Positions 1 to 9,379 are shown, counted from the first letter of the stretch. The stretch: DNA of 64,000 nt from Aquimarina sp. AU474 (GCF_900312815.1 NZ_OMPE01000004.1:248001-312000); one strand, 5' to 3'. Notes: generated by a model not told the origin, from the letters alone. Program-made: numbers and translations.

Positions 1-377
1 ATTACCCCAGAATGAATCCATACTTTCTCGTTCGTAAAGCAATTTTGAATGATCTTGAAAAAGGAATTGAAACGTATAAAAAACTCAAAAAGGAAAATAA
101 AAACGAGTATGATTTTGGTAATGAATCTATGCTCAATAGAATAGGTTATGAGCTACTAAGTGAAGATAGAGTTTTAGAAGCTATTAGAGTTTTTGAACTA
201 TTAGTGTCAGAATTCCCTAATTCTTCTAATCCTTATGATAGCCTTGGTGAAGGATACCTCGTAAATGAGCAATATGATTTAGCATTACAGAATTATAATA
301 AGTCATTTGAGTTAAACTCTAACAACAAGAATGCACAAAAAATGATCGAGAAAATTAAACAAATTAAAAGCGACTGA
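1..377 (+). CDS. C-terminal part of a TPR-tailed protein (5' end outside window)
   Basis: The frame is open to the left edge, so this is probably the end of a longer gene; the first ATG visible is at base 12. The visible 121 residues form helical tetratricopeptide-type repeats, with motifs such as SNPYDSLGEGYL and YDLALQNYNKSFELN. A tail of this style, with a GYELL turn and an FELLVSEFPNS segment, is commonly found behind the serine-hydrolase (class C beta-lactamase-like) domain of Bacteroidota secreted hydrolases. That upstream domain is an inference, because it lies outside the window. A possible decayed serine-hydrolase end just downstream (508-633) would fit the same family. No terminator is obvious after the stop. 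Confidence 0.6.
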   Translation, partial: YPRMNPYFLVRKAILNDLEKGIETYKKLKKENKNEYDFGNESMLNRIGYELLSEDRVLEAIRVFELLVSEFPNSSNPYDSLGEGYLVNEQYDLALQNYNKSFELNSNNKNAQKMIEKIKQIKSD

Positions 378-507
378 TTTAATAGGATACAAGAACAATT
401 AACCCTTTATAAGGATCATTAAATATTCTGGTTTATTGCTATGCTTGTCAAAGTCAAAAAAGTATTGATATTTATCTTAATCGATTATATCACGAAGTAA
501 AACTTAA

Positions 508-633
508 CAGGAATGTGTTGTTAGAAGATTTAAACAAGAAGGGATCACTATAGTAATTTTGACCAATCAGAAACATAGAAATGTGTATCATATTTCTCAT
601 GCCATTTATGAAATCGTTAAAAGAAATAATTAA
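508..633 (+). pseudogene. possible remnant of a serine-hydrolase gene end
   Basis: This is a short open stretch without a start codon, preceded by a stop at 505-507. It reads ITIVILTNQKHRNVYHISHA followed by a helix and stop. That pattern, a beta strand ending in LTN and then a helix, resembles the last strand and helix of class C beta-lactamase-like hydrolases. Coding-looking fragments in other frames lie just upstream. The rest of the 378-744 gap shows nothing else except the promoter-like signal listed separately. The match is short and may be chance. Confidence 0.25.
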
Positions 634-657
634 GATATAAAATAGAAAACCTTAACA

Positions 658-685
658 TTTGTTCTTTTAGAAATCTGTAACTTTT
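658..685 (+). promoter_or_regulatory. putative Bacteroidota-type promoter for the phosphodiesterase gene
   Basis: TTTG at 658-661 and TAACTTTT at 678-685 resemble the -33 TTTG and -7 TAnnTTTG elements, separated by 16 bases. The last base of the -7 element is off consensus. This would give a leader of about 50 bases before the ATG at 745. Confidence 0.35.
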
Positions 686-744
686 CCACCCTAAAAGATA
701 AGGTTTAAGGGATTGGTATTATAGATAAACTTAAGAAAACAAAA

Positions 745-2031
745 ATGGGGATACGCGTTATTATATGTAGCTTGTTAGTTATAATGGTTACATTATCATC
801 TTGCAGCAAAAAAATTTCAACGGCTATTAATTCTACAACAACAGTGAATTCTGACGCTTCGATGAAAAAACCCTACGTTATTTTAATTTCTTTGGATGGT
901 TTTCGATGGGATTATGTAGATAGGTTTAATCCTCCAAACTTAAGTGCATTTATTAAAACTGGAGTAAAATCCGAATCTTTAATACCTTCTTTTCCATCTA
1001 AAACATTTCCAAATCATTATACTATTGCAACAGGTATGTATCCGGATAAACATGGAATAATCGGTAATACTTTTTATAGTTATGATAAAAATTCTGTTTA
1101 TCGCATACGGGACCGAAAAGTAGTAGAAGATGGCGATTTTTATAGAGGTTCACCTATTTGGATTCAAGCGAATAAGGCAAATATGGTTACGGCTAGTTAT
1201 TTTTTTGTAGGTTCTGAAGCAGATATTCAGGGAATTAAACCTACTTATTATTATAATTACGATGGAAACGTAAAAAATGAGACACGTGTTGATCAGGCAT
1301 TAAAATGGCTACAAATGCCCGAAAAGAAAAGACCACATATGATTACTATGTACTTTTCTGATATGGATAGAGTAGGGCATAGATTTGGACCTAATAATGA
1401 CGAGAAATTAATTGAAAGATTACTGGAGTTAGATCTTGTTTTGGGTAATTTATTTGATGGAGTATCGAAAACTGGATTGCCAGTGAATATTGTAATAGTA
1501 TCAGATCATGGGATGCTAGAGGTGCCTTTTGAAAAATACATTCCGATCGAAGATCTTATGAATGATGAATTATATATGACTATTAATAACGGAGTTATTG
1601 TAAATATTCATCCAAAAGATAATAGTAATATGAATACGATTTATAATGATTTGAAGAATAGAGAAGAGAATTTCAAAGTTTATAAAACTAAAAATACACC
1701 TAATTTTGAATATGTGCCTAAAGATAAAAATTGGGGGACTATTCAGATTATTCCAGATGAAGGTTATTTTTTTAGTACTAGAGCTAGAATAGTCGCTGCA
1801 AAGGAAGAGTCAAGAACAATTTCTGGTCAGCATGGTTTTGATCCAAAACTTAAAGAAATGCATGGTGTTTTTTATGCCAATGGACCAACATTAAAAGAGG
1901 GGTATGTAATACCTTCTATCAAGAACATCCATATTTACCCGTTATTATGTGAAATTTTAGGATTAGAAATCCCTGATAATATCGACGGAAATTTGAATGA
2001 AATAAAAAGTGTTCTTCAGAATAAGCAATAA
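745..2031 (+). CDS. secreted type I phosphodiesterase / nucleotide pyrophosphatase lipoprotein
   Basis: This is an alkaline-phosphatase-superfamily enzyme of the ectonucleotide pyrophosphatase/phosphodiesterase type (PF01663 family), expected to hydrolyse phosphodiester or pyrophosphate bonds of nucleotides outside the cytoplasm. The 428-residue protein begins with a hydrophobic segment and a lipobox ending TLSSC (Cys20), so it is probably a lipoprotein. Family metal and catalytic motifs are visible in order: ISLDGFRWDY (Asp51), PSKTFPNHYT with the candidate nucleophile Thr87, YFSDMDRVGHRFGP, VSDHGM and GQHGF. The length is normal for bacterial members. It appears monocistronic, ending before a hairpin shared with the convergent carboxylase operon. 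The substrate cannot be read from sequence. Confidence 0.88.
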   Translation: MGIRVIICSLLVIMVTLSSCSKKISTAINSTTTVNSDASMKKPYVILISLDGFRWDYVDRFNPPNLSAFIKTGVKSESLIPSFPSKTFPNHYTIATGMYPDKHGIIGNTFYSYDKNSVYRIRDRKVVEDGDFYRGSPIWIQANKANMVTASYFFVGSEADIQGIKPTYYYNYDGNVKNETRVDQALKWLQMPEKKRPHMITMYFSDMDRVGHRFGPNNDEKLIERLLELDLVLGNLFDGVSKTGLPVNIVIVSDHGMLEVPFEKYIPIEDLMNDELYMTINNGVIVNIHPKDNSNMNTIYNDLKNREENFKVYKTKNTPNFEYVPKDKNWGTIQIIPDEGYFFSTRARIVAAKEESRTISGQHGFDPKLKEMHGVFYANGPTLKEGYVIPSIKNIHIYPLLCEILGLEIPDNIDGNLNEIKSVLQNKQ

Positions 2032-2071
2032 GCATAAAATCTAATAAAAATTGTAATTAGAGATAATATAT

Positions 2072-2112
2072 AACCCTCAAAAAACCTGTTTAGGAGTTTC
2101 GAGGGTTTTAAA
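2072..2112. terminator. hairpin between convergent genes, likely terminator
   Basis: AACCCTC at 2072-2078 pairs with GAGGGTT at 2101-2107, followed on the plus strand by a short T run. It lies between the phosphodiesterase stop and the carboxylase operon end. The 7-bp stem with a 22-base loop is modest. Confidence 0.45.
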
Positions 2113-2172
2113 GTCTTATAAAAGAATGAGTAGTTAATAAGAATAGTTATAGTAAATACTATAGCATTTACT

Positions 2173-3714
2173 TTATAATGGAATGTTACCGTGTTTACGT
2201 TTAGGCCTATCCACTTCCTTGTTTTCGAGCATACTAAATGCTTTAATAAGTTTTCTTCTAGTATTTTGAGGTAGGATTACTTCATCTATAAACCCTCTTT
2301 GAGCTGCTGTATACGGATTTGCAAATTTATCAGCATATTCGGTTTCTTTTTCGGCAAGTTTGGCCGCAGGATCGTCTGCTGCTTGTATTTCTCTTCTAAA
2401 GATAATCTCACTAGCTCCTTTTGCACCCATAACGGCAATTTCTGCGGTTGGCCAGGCAAAATTAAGATCAGCACCAATATGTTTAGAGTTCATCACATCA
2501 TAAGCACCACCATAAGCCTTACGAGTGATTACTGTAACACGAGGTACTGTAGCTTCACTAAGCGCATATAATAATTTGGCTCCATGAACAATAATTCCAT
2601 TCCATTCTTGATCGGTACCGGGTAAAAATCCTGGTACATCTTCTAGTACCAATAATGGAATATTAAAACAATCACAGAAACGAGTAAAACGTGCTGCTTT
2701 TTTTGAGCTGTTTACATCCAAAACACCAGCCAAAAATAGTGGCTGATTAGCTATAATACCAATGCTTCTACCTCCTAAACGAGCAAAACCTACGATAATA
2801 TTTTCGGCATAATCTTTATGGATTTCATAAAAAGAATCAGCATCAATAATTCCTGTAATAACCTCATGCATATCATAAGGTTTATTCGGATTGTCGGGTA
2901 CAATATTAGTGAGCTCATCTCGCACTTCATCTGCAAGAGTGTATGGTAAATTTTTCGGTGTTTCGGTATTGCTTTGGGGTAAATAACTTAGTAATTTCTT
3001 TACGTCTTCAAGACACTCGATATCATTAGCAGAAGTAACATGGGCAACACCTGATTTTGTCGAATGTGTACTGGCTCCTCCTAATTCTTCAGAGGTGACT
3101 TCTTCATTGGTTACAGTCTTTACTACATTAGGTCCGGTTACAAACATATAACTGGTATCTTCTACCATCATCGTAAAATCTGTCATGGCAGGAGAGTATA
3201 CGGCTCCACCAGCACAAGGTCCCATTATTGCAGAAATCTGTGGAATTACTCCTGATGCTTGTACATTTCTATAAAAAATATCTGCATACCCACCAAGAGA
3301 ACGTACTCCTTCCTGGATACGCGCACCACCAGAATCGTTTAAACCAATAATTGGCGCACCAACTTTTACAGCAAGATCCATTACTTTACAAATTTTTTCA
3401 GCATGTGTCTCAGATAGAGCACCGCCAAAGACAGTAAAATCTTGGGCGTATACATAAATCAATCTTCCGTTTACTGTTCCGTAGCCCGTTACCACTCCAT
3501 CTCCATAATAAATTTCTTTATCCATTCCAAAGTCGGTGGTTCTATGAGTAACCAAAATACCAATTTCTTCAAAAGAACCCTCATCGAGTAAGTATTCTAC
3601 ACGTTCGCGAGCGGTAAGTTTTTTCTTGGCATGTTGTTTTTCGATACGTTGCTCACCCCCACCTAGTTTTGCCTGAGCAATTTTTTCTTGTAATGTTTTT
3701 ATTTTAGCATCCAT
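2173..3714 (-). CDS. acyl-CoA carboxylase carboxyltransferase (beta) subunit
   Basis: This is the carboxyltransferase subunit of a biotin-dependent acyl-CoA carboxylase. It transfers CO2 from carboxybiotin to an acyl-CoA, with propionyl-CoA or acetyl-CoA the usual substrates. The 513 residues show the family N-terminus with [19 protein letters not shown], the GGARIQEG loop, the [16 protein letters not shown] oxyanion region and the C-terminal [20 protein letters not shown] segment. The length matches propionyl-CoA carboxylase beta and related subunits (about 510-520). It starts 3 bases after the biotin carboxylase stop, so the two are surely cotranscribed and probably translationally coupled. 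Propionyl-CoA carboxylase is the favoured identity, but acetyl-CoA carboxylase activity cannot be excluded. Confidence 0.92.
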   Translation of the reverse strand: MDAKIKTLQEKIAQAKLGGGEQRIEKQHAKKKLTARERVEYLLDEGSFEEIGILVTHRTTDFGMDKEIYYGDGVVTGYGTVNGRLIYVYAQDFTVFGGALSETHAEKICKVMDLAVKVGAPIIGLNDSGGARIQEGVRSLGGYADIFYRNVQASGVIPQISAIMGPCAGGAVYSPAMTDFTMMVEDTSYMFVTGPNVVKTVTNEEVTSEELGGASTHSTKSGVAHVTSANDIECLEDVKKLLSYLPQSNTETPKNLPYTLADEVRDELTNIVPDNPNKPYDMHEVITGIIDADSFYEIHKDYAENIIVGFARLGGRSIGIIANQPLFLAGVLDVNSSKKAARFTRFCDCFNIPLLVLEDVPGFLPGTDQEWNGIIVHGAKLLYALSEATVPRVTVITRKAYGGAYDVMNSKHIGADLNFAWPTAEIAVMGAKGASEIIFRREIQAADDPAAKLAEKETEYADKFANPYTAAQRGFIDEVILPQNTRRKLIKAFSMLENKEVDRPKRKHGNIPL

Positions 3715-3717
3715 AGT

Positions 3718-5160
3718 TTAGTGAGTTGGTATTCGTAACGTTTGTTGATCTTTAACATATTGTTTTAAGGCTATCATAGCCGCTATTTTAGCTTCTTTTT
3801 CAGTTTCTGCTTGTATTTTATCCGGAGAATAGTATTTCTTCACAAAATGGGTGTCAAAATCTCCTGAAGTAAAAGCGTTGTGTTGACATACAAATTTCCC
3901 AAAAGGAAGCGTTGTTTGAACACCCTCAACATGGTAATTATCTATAGCTTTAATCATTAATTGAATAGCTTCTTCACGAGTACCGCCATAGGTGATAAGC
4001 TTGGCAAGCATAGGATCATAGTAAATAGGAATATCCATACCTTCTTCAAAACCATTATCCACCCGAATACCTTCTCCTGTTGGCATACGGTATACGTCTA
4101 AATGTCCAACACTGGGTAAAAAATCATTTAGAGGATCTTCGGCATAGACACGCAACTCTAAAGCGTGTCCTTTTATTGTAAGATCATTTTGTTGCACTGG
4201 CAACTGTTCTCCTCGAGCTACTTTAATTTGTAGCTCTACGAGATCTATATTCGTTATAAGTTCAGTAACTGGATGCTCTACTTGTAGTCGAGTATTCATT
4301 TCTAGAAAGTAGAAATTATGATTTTCGTCTAATAAGAATTCAACCGTTCCCGCCCCAAGATAATCACATGCTTTTGCGACTTTTACTGCGGCCTCACCCA
4401 TTTTAGTTCGCAATTCTGGCGTTAATACTGCAGAAGGAGCCTCTTCTACTACCTTTTGATGTCGGCGTTGTACACTACATTCTCTTTCAAAAAGATGAAT
4501 TACATTACCATGGCTATCCGCCATAACTTGTATTTCGATATGTCTTGGTGAGGCTACATATTTTTCGATAAATACAGACCCATCACCAAAGGCAGATGTA
4601 GCTTCGCTAATGGCACGTTGCATCTGGGACTCTAAATCTTCTTCCTTTTCTACAACGCGCATACCTTTTCCACCACCACCAGCCGAGGCTTTTATCAAAA
4701 TCGGAAAACCAATGTCTTTAGCAATGGTCTTTGCTTTATTAACATCAGTTATCGCTTGATCAATACCAGGCACCATAGGAATGTCATAAGCCTTTACCGC
4801 ATCTTTGGCAGCAAGCTTACTACCCATTACCTTTATAGCTTTGGATTTAGGACCAATAAAAATAAGACCATGTTTTTCTACTTCTTCGGCAAAATCTGCG
4901 TTTTCACTTAAGAATCCATATCCCGGATGAATCGCATCAACGTTTAATTGTTTTGCAACTTCAATAATTTTAGAACCTAATAAATAGGATTGATTTGATG
5001 GTGCTTCGCCTATACAAACTGCTTCGTCAGCAAATTTTACATGAGGTGCATTTCTATCAACAGTAGAATATACAGCAACAGTTTTAATTCCCATTTTCTT
5101 TGCTGTGCTCATTACCCTGATGGCAATTTCACCTCTATTGGCAACTAATATTTTTTTCAT
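3718..5160 (-). CDS. accC: acyl-CoA carboxylase biotin carboxylase subunit
   Basis: This is the ATP-grasp biotin carboxylase that carboxylates the biotin of the neighbouring carrier protein using ATP and bicarbonate. The frame is open further upstream to 5205, but I place the start at 5160, where the protein begins MKKILVANRGEIAIRVM, the canonical family N-terminus. The upstream in-frame stretch falls in a 12-bp inverted repeat and is probably untranslated. Visible motifs are the glycine-rich ATP loop SAGGGGKGM, the EKYVASPRHIEIQV strand and the active-site LEMNTRLQVEHPVTE. About 480 residues means a stand-alone subunit with no fused carrier domain. The middle gene of a carrier-carboxylase-transferase operon, it may be propionyl-CoA specific. 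Confidence 0.93.
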   Translation of the reverse strand: MKKILVANRGEIAIRVMSTAKKMGIKTVAVYSTVDRNAPHVKFADEAVCIGEAPSNQSYLLGSKIIEVAKQLNVDAIHPGYGFLSENADFAEEVEKHGLIFIGPKSKAIKVMGSKLAAKDAVKAYDIPMVPGIDQAITDVNKAKTIAKDIGFPILIKASAGGGGKGMRVVEKEEDLESQMQRAISEATSAFGDGSVFIEKYVASPRHIEIQVMADSHGNVIHLFERECSVQRRHQKVVEEAPSAVLTPELRTKMGEAAVKVAKACDYLGAGTVEFLLDENHNFYFLEMNTRLQVEHPVTELITNIDLVELQIKVARGEQLPVQQNDLTIKGHALELRVYAEDPLNDFLPSVGHLDVYRMPTGEGIRVDNGFEEGMDIPIYYDPMLAKLITYGGTREEAIQLMIKAIDNYHVEGVQTTLPFGKFVCQHNAFTSGDFDTHFVKKYYSPDKIQAETEKEAKIAAMIALKQYVKDQQTLRIPTH

Positions 5161-5178
5161 AATGTAATATCTTAGAAC

Positions 5179-5207
5179 AAATGTGTACAAGATCTTTGTA
5201 CACATTT
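5179..5207 (-). promoter_or_regulatory. perfect 12-bp inverted repeat between carrier and carboxylase genes
   Basis: Bases 5179-5190 and 5196-5207 are exact reverse complements around a 5-base loop. The hairpin sits in the 51-bp gap between the carrier-protein stop and the biotin carboxylase start. No T run follows it on the minus strand, so a simple terminator is unlikely. An mRNA processing or stability element, or an operator, is possible. Confidence 0.6.
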
Positions 5208-5211
5208 TGTT

Positions 5212-5697
5212 TTATTCAAATTCTATTAATAGTTGTCCTTTATCTACAGCATCACCTTTGGCAACAGAAATAGTTTTAATAACTCCATCTCGGGGAGATA
5301 CGATCACATTTTCCATTTTCATGGCTTCTAGAATTAATAAAGGGTCATCTTCTTGTACTTCTTGTCCTTCAGTAACCTGAATATCCAGCAGTAAACCTGG
5401 CATTGGGGCTTTGATTGCATTAACCTGTTTTGCAGATCCAATAGAGAATCCCATGGCAGCTATTTGCATATCCAAAGCATTGGCTATATGTACTTGATAG
5501 TTTGTATTATTGACTTTTATGATATATTGCTTTTTGTCGAAATCCGAGGACACAATTTCTGTATGGTACGAAATACTATCTTCGATGATATGATATTGTG
5601 CGTCAGAAGTATAGATTGCATCGATGTTTGCAATGTCTTTTTCGGTAAGGTCAAATTCGAATTGATTATTTACCTTAACCTTGTTTGTACTGCTCAT
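5212..5697 (-). CDS. biotin carboxyl carrier protein of acyl-CoA carboxylase
   Basis: This is the carrier subunit that shuttles carboxybiotin between the carboxylase and transferase encoded directly downstream. The 161-residue protein has an N-terminal beta-rich segment of about 90 residues and then a biotinyl/lipoyl attachment domain. That domain has KAPMPGLLLDI and the biotinylation motif LEAMKMEN, with the acceptor Lys127. The length and the separate N-terminal domain match carriers of Bacteroidota propionyl-CoA or methylmalonyl-type carboxylases. It is the first gene of the three-gene operon. A clear promoter was not found in the 134-bp gap before the divergent exporter gene. Confidence 0.9.
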   Translation of the reverse strand: MSSTNKVKVNNQFEFDLTEKDIANIDAIYTSDAQYHIIEDSISYHTEIVSSDFDKKQYIIKVNNTNYQVHIANALDMQIAAMGFSIGSAKQVNAIKAPMPGLLLDIQVTEGQEVQEDDPLLILEAMKMENVIVSPRDGVIKTISVAKGDAVDKGQLLIEFE

Positions 5698-5903
5698 AGT
5701 AGCTTTTTATTTACTTGATAAAAATACGGTCTAAAGAGAATAATTTCTTGCGGTAAAAGCAAATTAATTATGAATTTATTGAGGATGTTGTAAGAACCTT
5801 TAAAGGATCAGATCATAGTGTAGGTATTTCTATGATTCAATATTTAAAAACTTTTGTATTGTTTCTCATATATTTACGTCAATGTAATAAACACATTCTA
5901 TTC

Positions 5904-6503
5904 ATGTCAATAATTGAAGGTTTTGCAATTGGTTTGGGAATGGTCATATTTGTAGGGCCAGTGTTTTTTTTATTACTTAATAGTAGTTTTCAATCTGGAA
6001 CTAAAGCAGGTATAGCAGTGGCACTAGGTATTATTGCAAGTGATATAGTTTGTGTATTATTATGTTATTACGGCCTTTCTTCAATTTTTAATGTTGAACA
6101 AAATCAATTTTGGATAGGAGTTGTTGGTGCTACTATAGTTTTAATTCTAGGGGTTAATTATTTAATTAAAAAAGCCAATATACAACCTAAGACTACTATT
6201 GATTCGAGAGGGGTTAAAGCTTTTTTTTTGAAAGGGTTTAGTGTTAATTTTTTTAATCCATTTGTTTTTGCGATATGGATTGGGATTTTTAATTATGGGC
6301 AGCATAAATATCCTACCACTCCATCTTTAATAGGGTTTTTGGGATTCGTTTTACTAGGGATTTTGGCCACAGATTTATCAAAAGTGTTTTTATCTAAAAA
6401 ATTAAAGAGATTTATTTCTGTAGAACGCCTCACTGTTTTTTTTAGAATCACAGGTGTAGTTCTTATCTTATTCGCAATCAGATTGATATATATGGTGTGG
6501 TAA
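5904..6503 (+). CDS. LysE/RhtB-family exporter
   Basis: This is a small inner-membrane protein of the LysE/RhtB superfamily, exporters of amino acids or related metabolites. I place the start at ATG 5904, giving 199 residues that begin MSIIEGFAIGLGMVIFVGP, the typical first helix with its conserved GP. An in-frame upstream extension from 5832 would add 24 residues that do not fit the family. About six hydrophobic segments are visible, including FFLKGFSVNFFNPFVFAIW, a position where family members carry a conserved N-P. The length is normal. It stands alone between the divergent carboxylase operon and the next gene. The substrate is unknown. Confidence 0.8.
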   Translation: MSIIEGFAIGLGMVIFVGPVFFLLLNSSFQSGTKAGIAVALGIIASDIVCVLLCYYGLSSIFNVEQNQFWIGVVGATIVLILGVNYLIKKANIQPKTTIDSRGVKAFFLKGFSVNFFNPFVFAIWIGIFNYGQHKYPTTPSLIGFLGFVLLGILATDLSKVFLSKKLKRFISVERLTVFFRITGVVLILFAIRLIYMVW

Positions 6504-6526
6504 ATACTAGTCAAAATAGTTTTACT

Positions 6527-6534
6527 TATATTTG
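6527..6534 (+). promoter_or_regulatory. -7 promoter element TATATTTG
   Basis: This is an exact match to TAnnTTTG, 26 bases upstream of the ATG at 6561. No clear TTG -33 element is seen. Confidence 0.45.
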
Positions 6535-6560
6535 AGTAACAACTTTTAATACTAATCAAT

Positions 6561-7061
6561 ATGGAATTCAATTTTTTGATTGCTGCAGTAGCGGCATTAA
6601 TCCCCATGGTTTTAGGTTTTATTTGGTATAATCCCAAGGTTTTTGGAACTGCCTGGATGAATGCTTGCGGCTTTACTACCGAAGATTTAAAAGGAGGTAA
6701 TATGCCTGTAATATTTATTCTTAGTTATGTGTTTAGCTTTTTCCTGGCAACAATGGTAAATATCTTGGTGATTCATCAATTTGGCTTTTTCTCTACGTTA
6801 ATGAACGATCCTGATTTATTAAAAGAAGGAACTGAGACGTATCAATATGCGCAGGATTTTATGACGAATTATGGTAATAATTTTAGGACATTTAAACATG
6901 GAGTATTTCATGGCGCTTTAACAGGAATATTTTTTGTGTTACCTGTATTAGGTACGAATGCTTTATTCGAAAGAAAAGGATTTAAATATATAGCGGTTAA
7001 TGTTGGATATTGGACAGTTTGTTTAGCATTAATGGGGGGAGTAATTTGCCAATTTGCATAA
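6561..7061 (+). CDS. DUF1761 family membrane protein
   Basis: This is a membrane protein of unknown function resembling the DUF1761 family. The 166 residues show about four hydrophobic segments. The family-style N-terminus is visible: a first helix with ALIPMVLGFIWYNPKVFG followed by AWMNACGF. A soluble loop between the second and third helices contains a TYQYAQDFMTNYGNNFRTF stretch. The helix after it begins with FKHGVFHGALTGIF. It is transcribed from its own promoter-like element and ends at a shared bidirectional terminator. Nothing around it indicates a role. Confidence 0.75.
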   Translation: MEFNFLIAAVAALIPMVLGFIWYNPKVFGTAWMNACGFTTEDLKGGNMPVIFILSYVFSFFLATMVNILVIHQFGFFSTLMNDPDLLKEGTETYQYAQDFMTNYGNNFRTFKHGVFHGALTGIFFVLPVLGTNALFERKGFKYIAVNVGYWTVCLALMGGVICQFA

Positions 7062-7083
7062 GAAGTAAAACTTAAAATATAGT

Positions 7084-7118
7084 AAAAAAGGTCTGAAACG
7101 TGTTTTTAGGCCTTTTTT
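7084..7118. terminator. bidirectional terminator
   Basis: An A-rich AAAAAAGGTCT arm pairs with the AGGCCTTTTTT arm (one G-U pair), with T runs on both strands. It lies between two convergent genes and overlaps the stop of the minus-strand gene. Confidence 0.75.
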
Positions 7119-8130
7119 ATGATTTATTCCCTAACATTCGGTTAAATAGTTTTTTCAAAAGAGGAGAAGCTTCATCTACATTGCGTTCTCTTTCTTTTGC
7201 ATTTAGGATTCCTTTATCATCATAATACAGTTCATAGCTGAATACAAAACGATTTGCGTCAGAACCTATTCCTAATTGCCCAAACCTTAAGTCATTAAAA
7301 AATACAGTATTACCTTTCTTTTCTACCGTATACCAACCTTCAGTTAGTTTAATTAATCGCGGAATAAGAGGGTCTTTCTTCATACTATCTAGCAGGTGGT
7401 GATTTTTTGGAAACTCGGCAAAACTGATGATGTCATCTTCATCTAATAGCGAATAGTAACCAATCAGAAAAGAATCATTAGTTTCTATATTAGCCGTCCA
7501 TAAAATACTATTTAGAGGAGTAGGACGTGTTTGTATATTCTTGTATTGAATGTGTTGGTTTTCTAGATTAGTCGAAAAATTTGCTTTAGCACTTTTTTGC
7601 AATGCAAGAGTGATCAACATATAAAAACTACTAATAAATAGTCCAAGGTTATTAAGTTTTTTTCGTTTAGGATTTGTTCTTTTATAGAACATGGCCATGA
7701 TTACAAAAATTAAAAAAGGTACAGTATACAAAGGATCAGCAACAAAGATGTTATTAATGGCTATTTTATAATCTAAAGGCCAAAATAGTTGCGTGCCCCA
7801 TGTCGTAAACGAATCTAGTATTGGATGGGTAAAGAGACCTAAAAACATGAGTTTGGTCCAATCTTTCCAATCAGCTTCATTGTTTTGATATATTTTTGAG
7901 ATTAACCATCCTAATAATGGAGCAAAGAGAATACTAAATAAAATAGAATGAGAAAACCCTCTGTGTAATTCATTAGCGGTTACATTGTCTACAAAAAGTT
8001 TAGAAAGTACGTCTAAATCGGGTATTGTCCCCGCGATAGCACCCCATAACATCGCTTTGTTACCTACTTTTTTTCCGAGCACAGCTTCACCTACTGCAGC
8101 TCCCAATACAATTTGAGTTAATGAATCCAT
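7117..8130 (-). CDS. membrane-bound metal-dependent hydrolase, YdjM/YbcI family
   Basis: This is an inner-membrane protein of the YdjM/YbcI (LexA-binding, membrane-bound hydrolase; PF04307) family. The N-terminal half carries the family signature: MDSLTQIVLGAAVGEAVLG, then GTIPDLDVL with candidate metal-binding acids, HRGFSHSILFS and HPILDSFTTWG. Several membrane helices follow. The C-terminal third is soluble, with a beta-rich segment containing LIPRLIKLTEGWY. At 337 residues it has the longer form common in Bacteroidota. It begins 5 bases after the end of the upstream acyltransferase-like gene, so the two form an operon. The catalytic role is assigned by family only. Confidence 0.8.
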   Translation of the reverse strand: MDSLTQIVLGAAVGEAVLGKKVGNKAMLWGAIAGTIPDLDVLSKLFVDNVTANELHRGFSHSILFSILFAPLLGWLISKIYQNNEADWKDWTKLMFLGLFTHPILDSFTTWGTQLFWPLDYKIAINNIFVADPLYTVPFLIFVIMAMFYKRTNPKRKKLNNLGLFISSFYMLITLALQKSAKANFSTNLENQHIQYKNIQTRPTPLNSILWTANIETNDSFLIGYYSLLDEDDIISFAEFPKNHHLLDSMKKDPLIPRLIKLTEGWYTVEKKGNTVFFNDLRFGQLGIGSDANRFVFSYELYYDDKGILNAKERERNVDEASPLLKKLFNRMLGNKS

Positions 8131-8135
8131 GTTAT

Positions 8136-9326
8136 CTAATCTAATTGAAGTTTAAAAGGATTTCTTACTTCATATTCGCTAGGAGAAATTAATTCGACTA
8201 AAGGCTTTAGTATTGTGTTAGAGATAGAATTACCGTGTCTTACGTATAATTTCATTGCTATAGGTTTGGCACCAACGCAACTTTTAATAATTTCCGCGGT
8301 TCTGCCTAATCTAAGTTCTTTTGTTTTTTTAGAGATAGCAAGTTGGACGTAGTCATATAGCATTTTTTGATAAATATCATGCTCTTTATTATGGGTGTAG
8401 TCTATACCAATATGATTGGCCTCAACAATATCATTAAGGATAAACGAGGTGGTGAATCCCACTAGTTTTTCATCAAGAAAATAGCCTTTAAAAACAAAAG
8501 AATCTTTTAGATTTTGTTTTAAATGTTTAAATGTAGAAGCATTTAATTTTCCTATTTTGAAATCTGCTTTTTCAATTACAGATAGGTATAGCTTGTTAAT
8601 TTCCTTTTTGAAAGTTTCTATATCATTATCATCAAAATTTTTGACAACTATGTTTTTCGAATTCTTAAGTACTTTTTTGGCTCTAGTTCTAAACTTTGTA
8701 CGCATACTAGATAGGTAATCCTCAAAAGTATGCCAGTTTTCTGGTATATGCAGAACCATATTTACATCGATTTTAAACTCCCTAAAATCATGTTCTTTAA
8801 TATAATCACTATTAGCAAAGGATTGTGGCCAAAACTCTTTAAGTAAAATAAAAGATGGCTTATCCGAATTTTCAGATTTCCGTATATCTCGTAAAGCGAT
8901 GGATAAGTTCTCAAATGCGTCTTTGGCATTTATTCGTTTTGTATCATATGCAAAACCATGTTCGCCACATGAAAATAAATTACCACATACCAGTACCCGT
9001 ACTTCTAGATTATTAAATAAGGTGTTTTTGATAGCGTCACTTATCTTGCATGGAAATTCTTGAAATTTTAATTGAGCCGAATTAAATTTTATAAGTTGAG
9101 TTGCTGCAAGTGCAACTGGAGTTTTTTTATTATAAAATATGATGTATCTAAACTGGATACTTTCATACAATGTATCTTCAAGGGTTTTTAAATATTCAAG
9201 TGATAAAAACAAATTATCTCCAAAATGAAGAGAGTTCCAATCTTGAGTAGGTATGTCCTCAATATGATTATAATAATCATATTGCAACGTTTTGGCCTTG
9301 CATCTTTTTTTTATTTTTTCTAACAT
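8136..9326 (-). CDS. GNAT/FemAB-like acyltransferase
   Basis: This is a protein of about 396 residues resembling the peptidogalycan-synthesis/GNAT-like group (FemAB-type double GNAT fold). Supporting segments are WNSLHFGDNLFLSLEYLKTL near the N-terminus, a middle region SYLSSMRTKFRTRAKKVL-like (LSSMRTKFRTRAKK), and a C-terminal LRLGRTAEIIKSCVGA that resembles the acetyl-CoA-binding half. A TTG start at 9374 is formally possible, but it overlaps an exact -7 promoter element, so I choose ATG 9326. It is the first gene of a two-gene operon with the membrane hydrolase. The substrate is unknown; a role in cell-envelope or lipid modification is only a guess. Confidence 0.65.
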   Translation of the reverse strand: MLEKIKKRCKAKTLQYDYYNHIEDIPTQDWNSLHFGDNLFLSLEYLKTLEDTLYESIQFRYIIFYNKKTPVALAATQLIKFNSAQLKFQEFPCKISDAIKNTLFNNLEVRVLVCGNLFSCGEHGFAYDTKRINAKDAFENLSIALRDIRKSENSDKPSFILLKEFWPQSFANSDYIKEHDFREFKIDVNMVLHIPENWHTFEDYLSSMRTKFRTRAKKVLKNSKNIVVKNFDDNDIETFKKEINKLYLSVIEKADFKIGKLNASTFKHLKQNLKDSFVFKGYFLDEKLVGFTTSFILNDIVEANHIGIDYTHNKEHDIYQKMLYDYVQLAISKKTKELRLGRTAEIIKSCVGAKPIAMKLYVRHGNSISNTILKPLVELISPSEYEVRNPFKLQLD

Positions 9327-9371
9327 ATATCCCTTACCAGAACTTCGAATAAATGAAAGTTCTATATACTT

Positions 9372-9379
9372 CAAAATTA
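9372..9379 (-). promoter_or_regulatory. -7 promoter element TAATTTTG for the acyltransferase operon
   Basis: This is an exact TAnnTTTG match on the minus strand. It puts transcription start near 9365, which excludes the TTG codon at 9374 as a start and supports ATG 9326. Confidence 0.5.

Noticed and set aside
5179..5207. Reading the carboxylase-operon hairpin as a terminator
   Set aside because: No T run follows it on the minus strand and the downstream gene is an essential part of the same enzyme.
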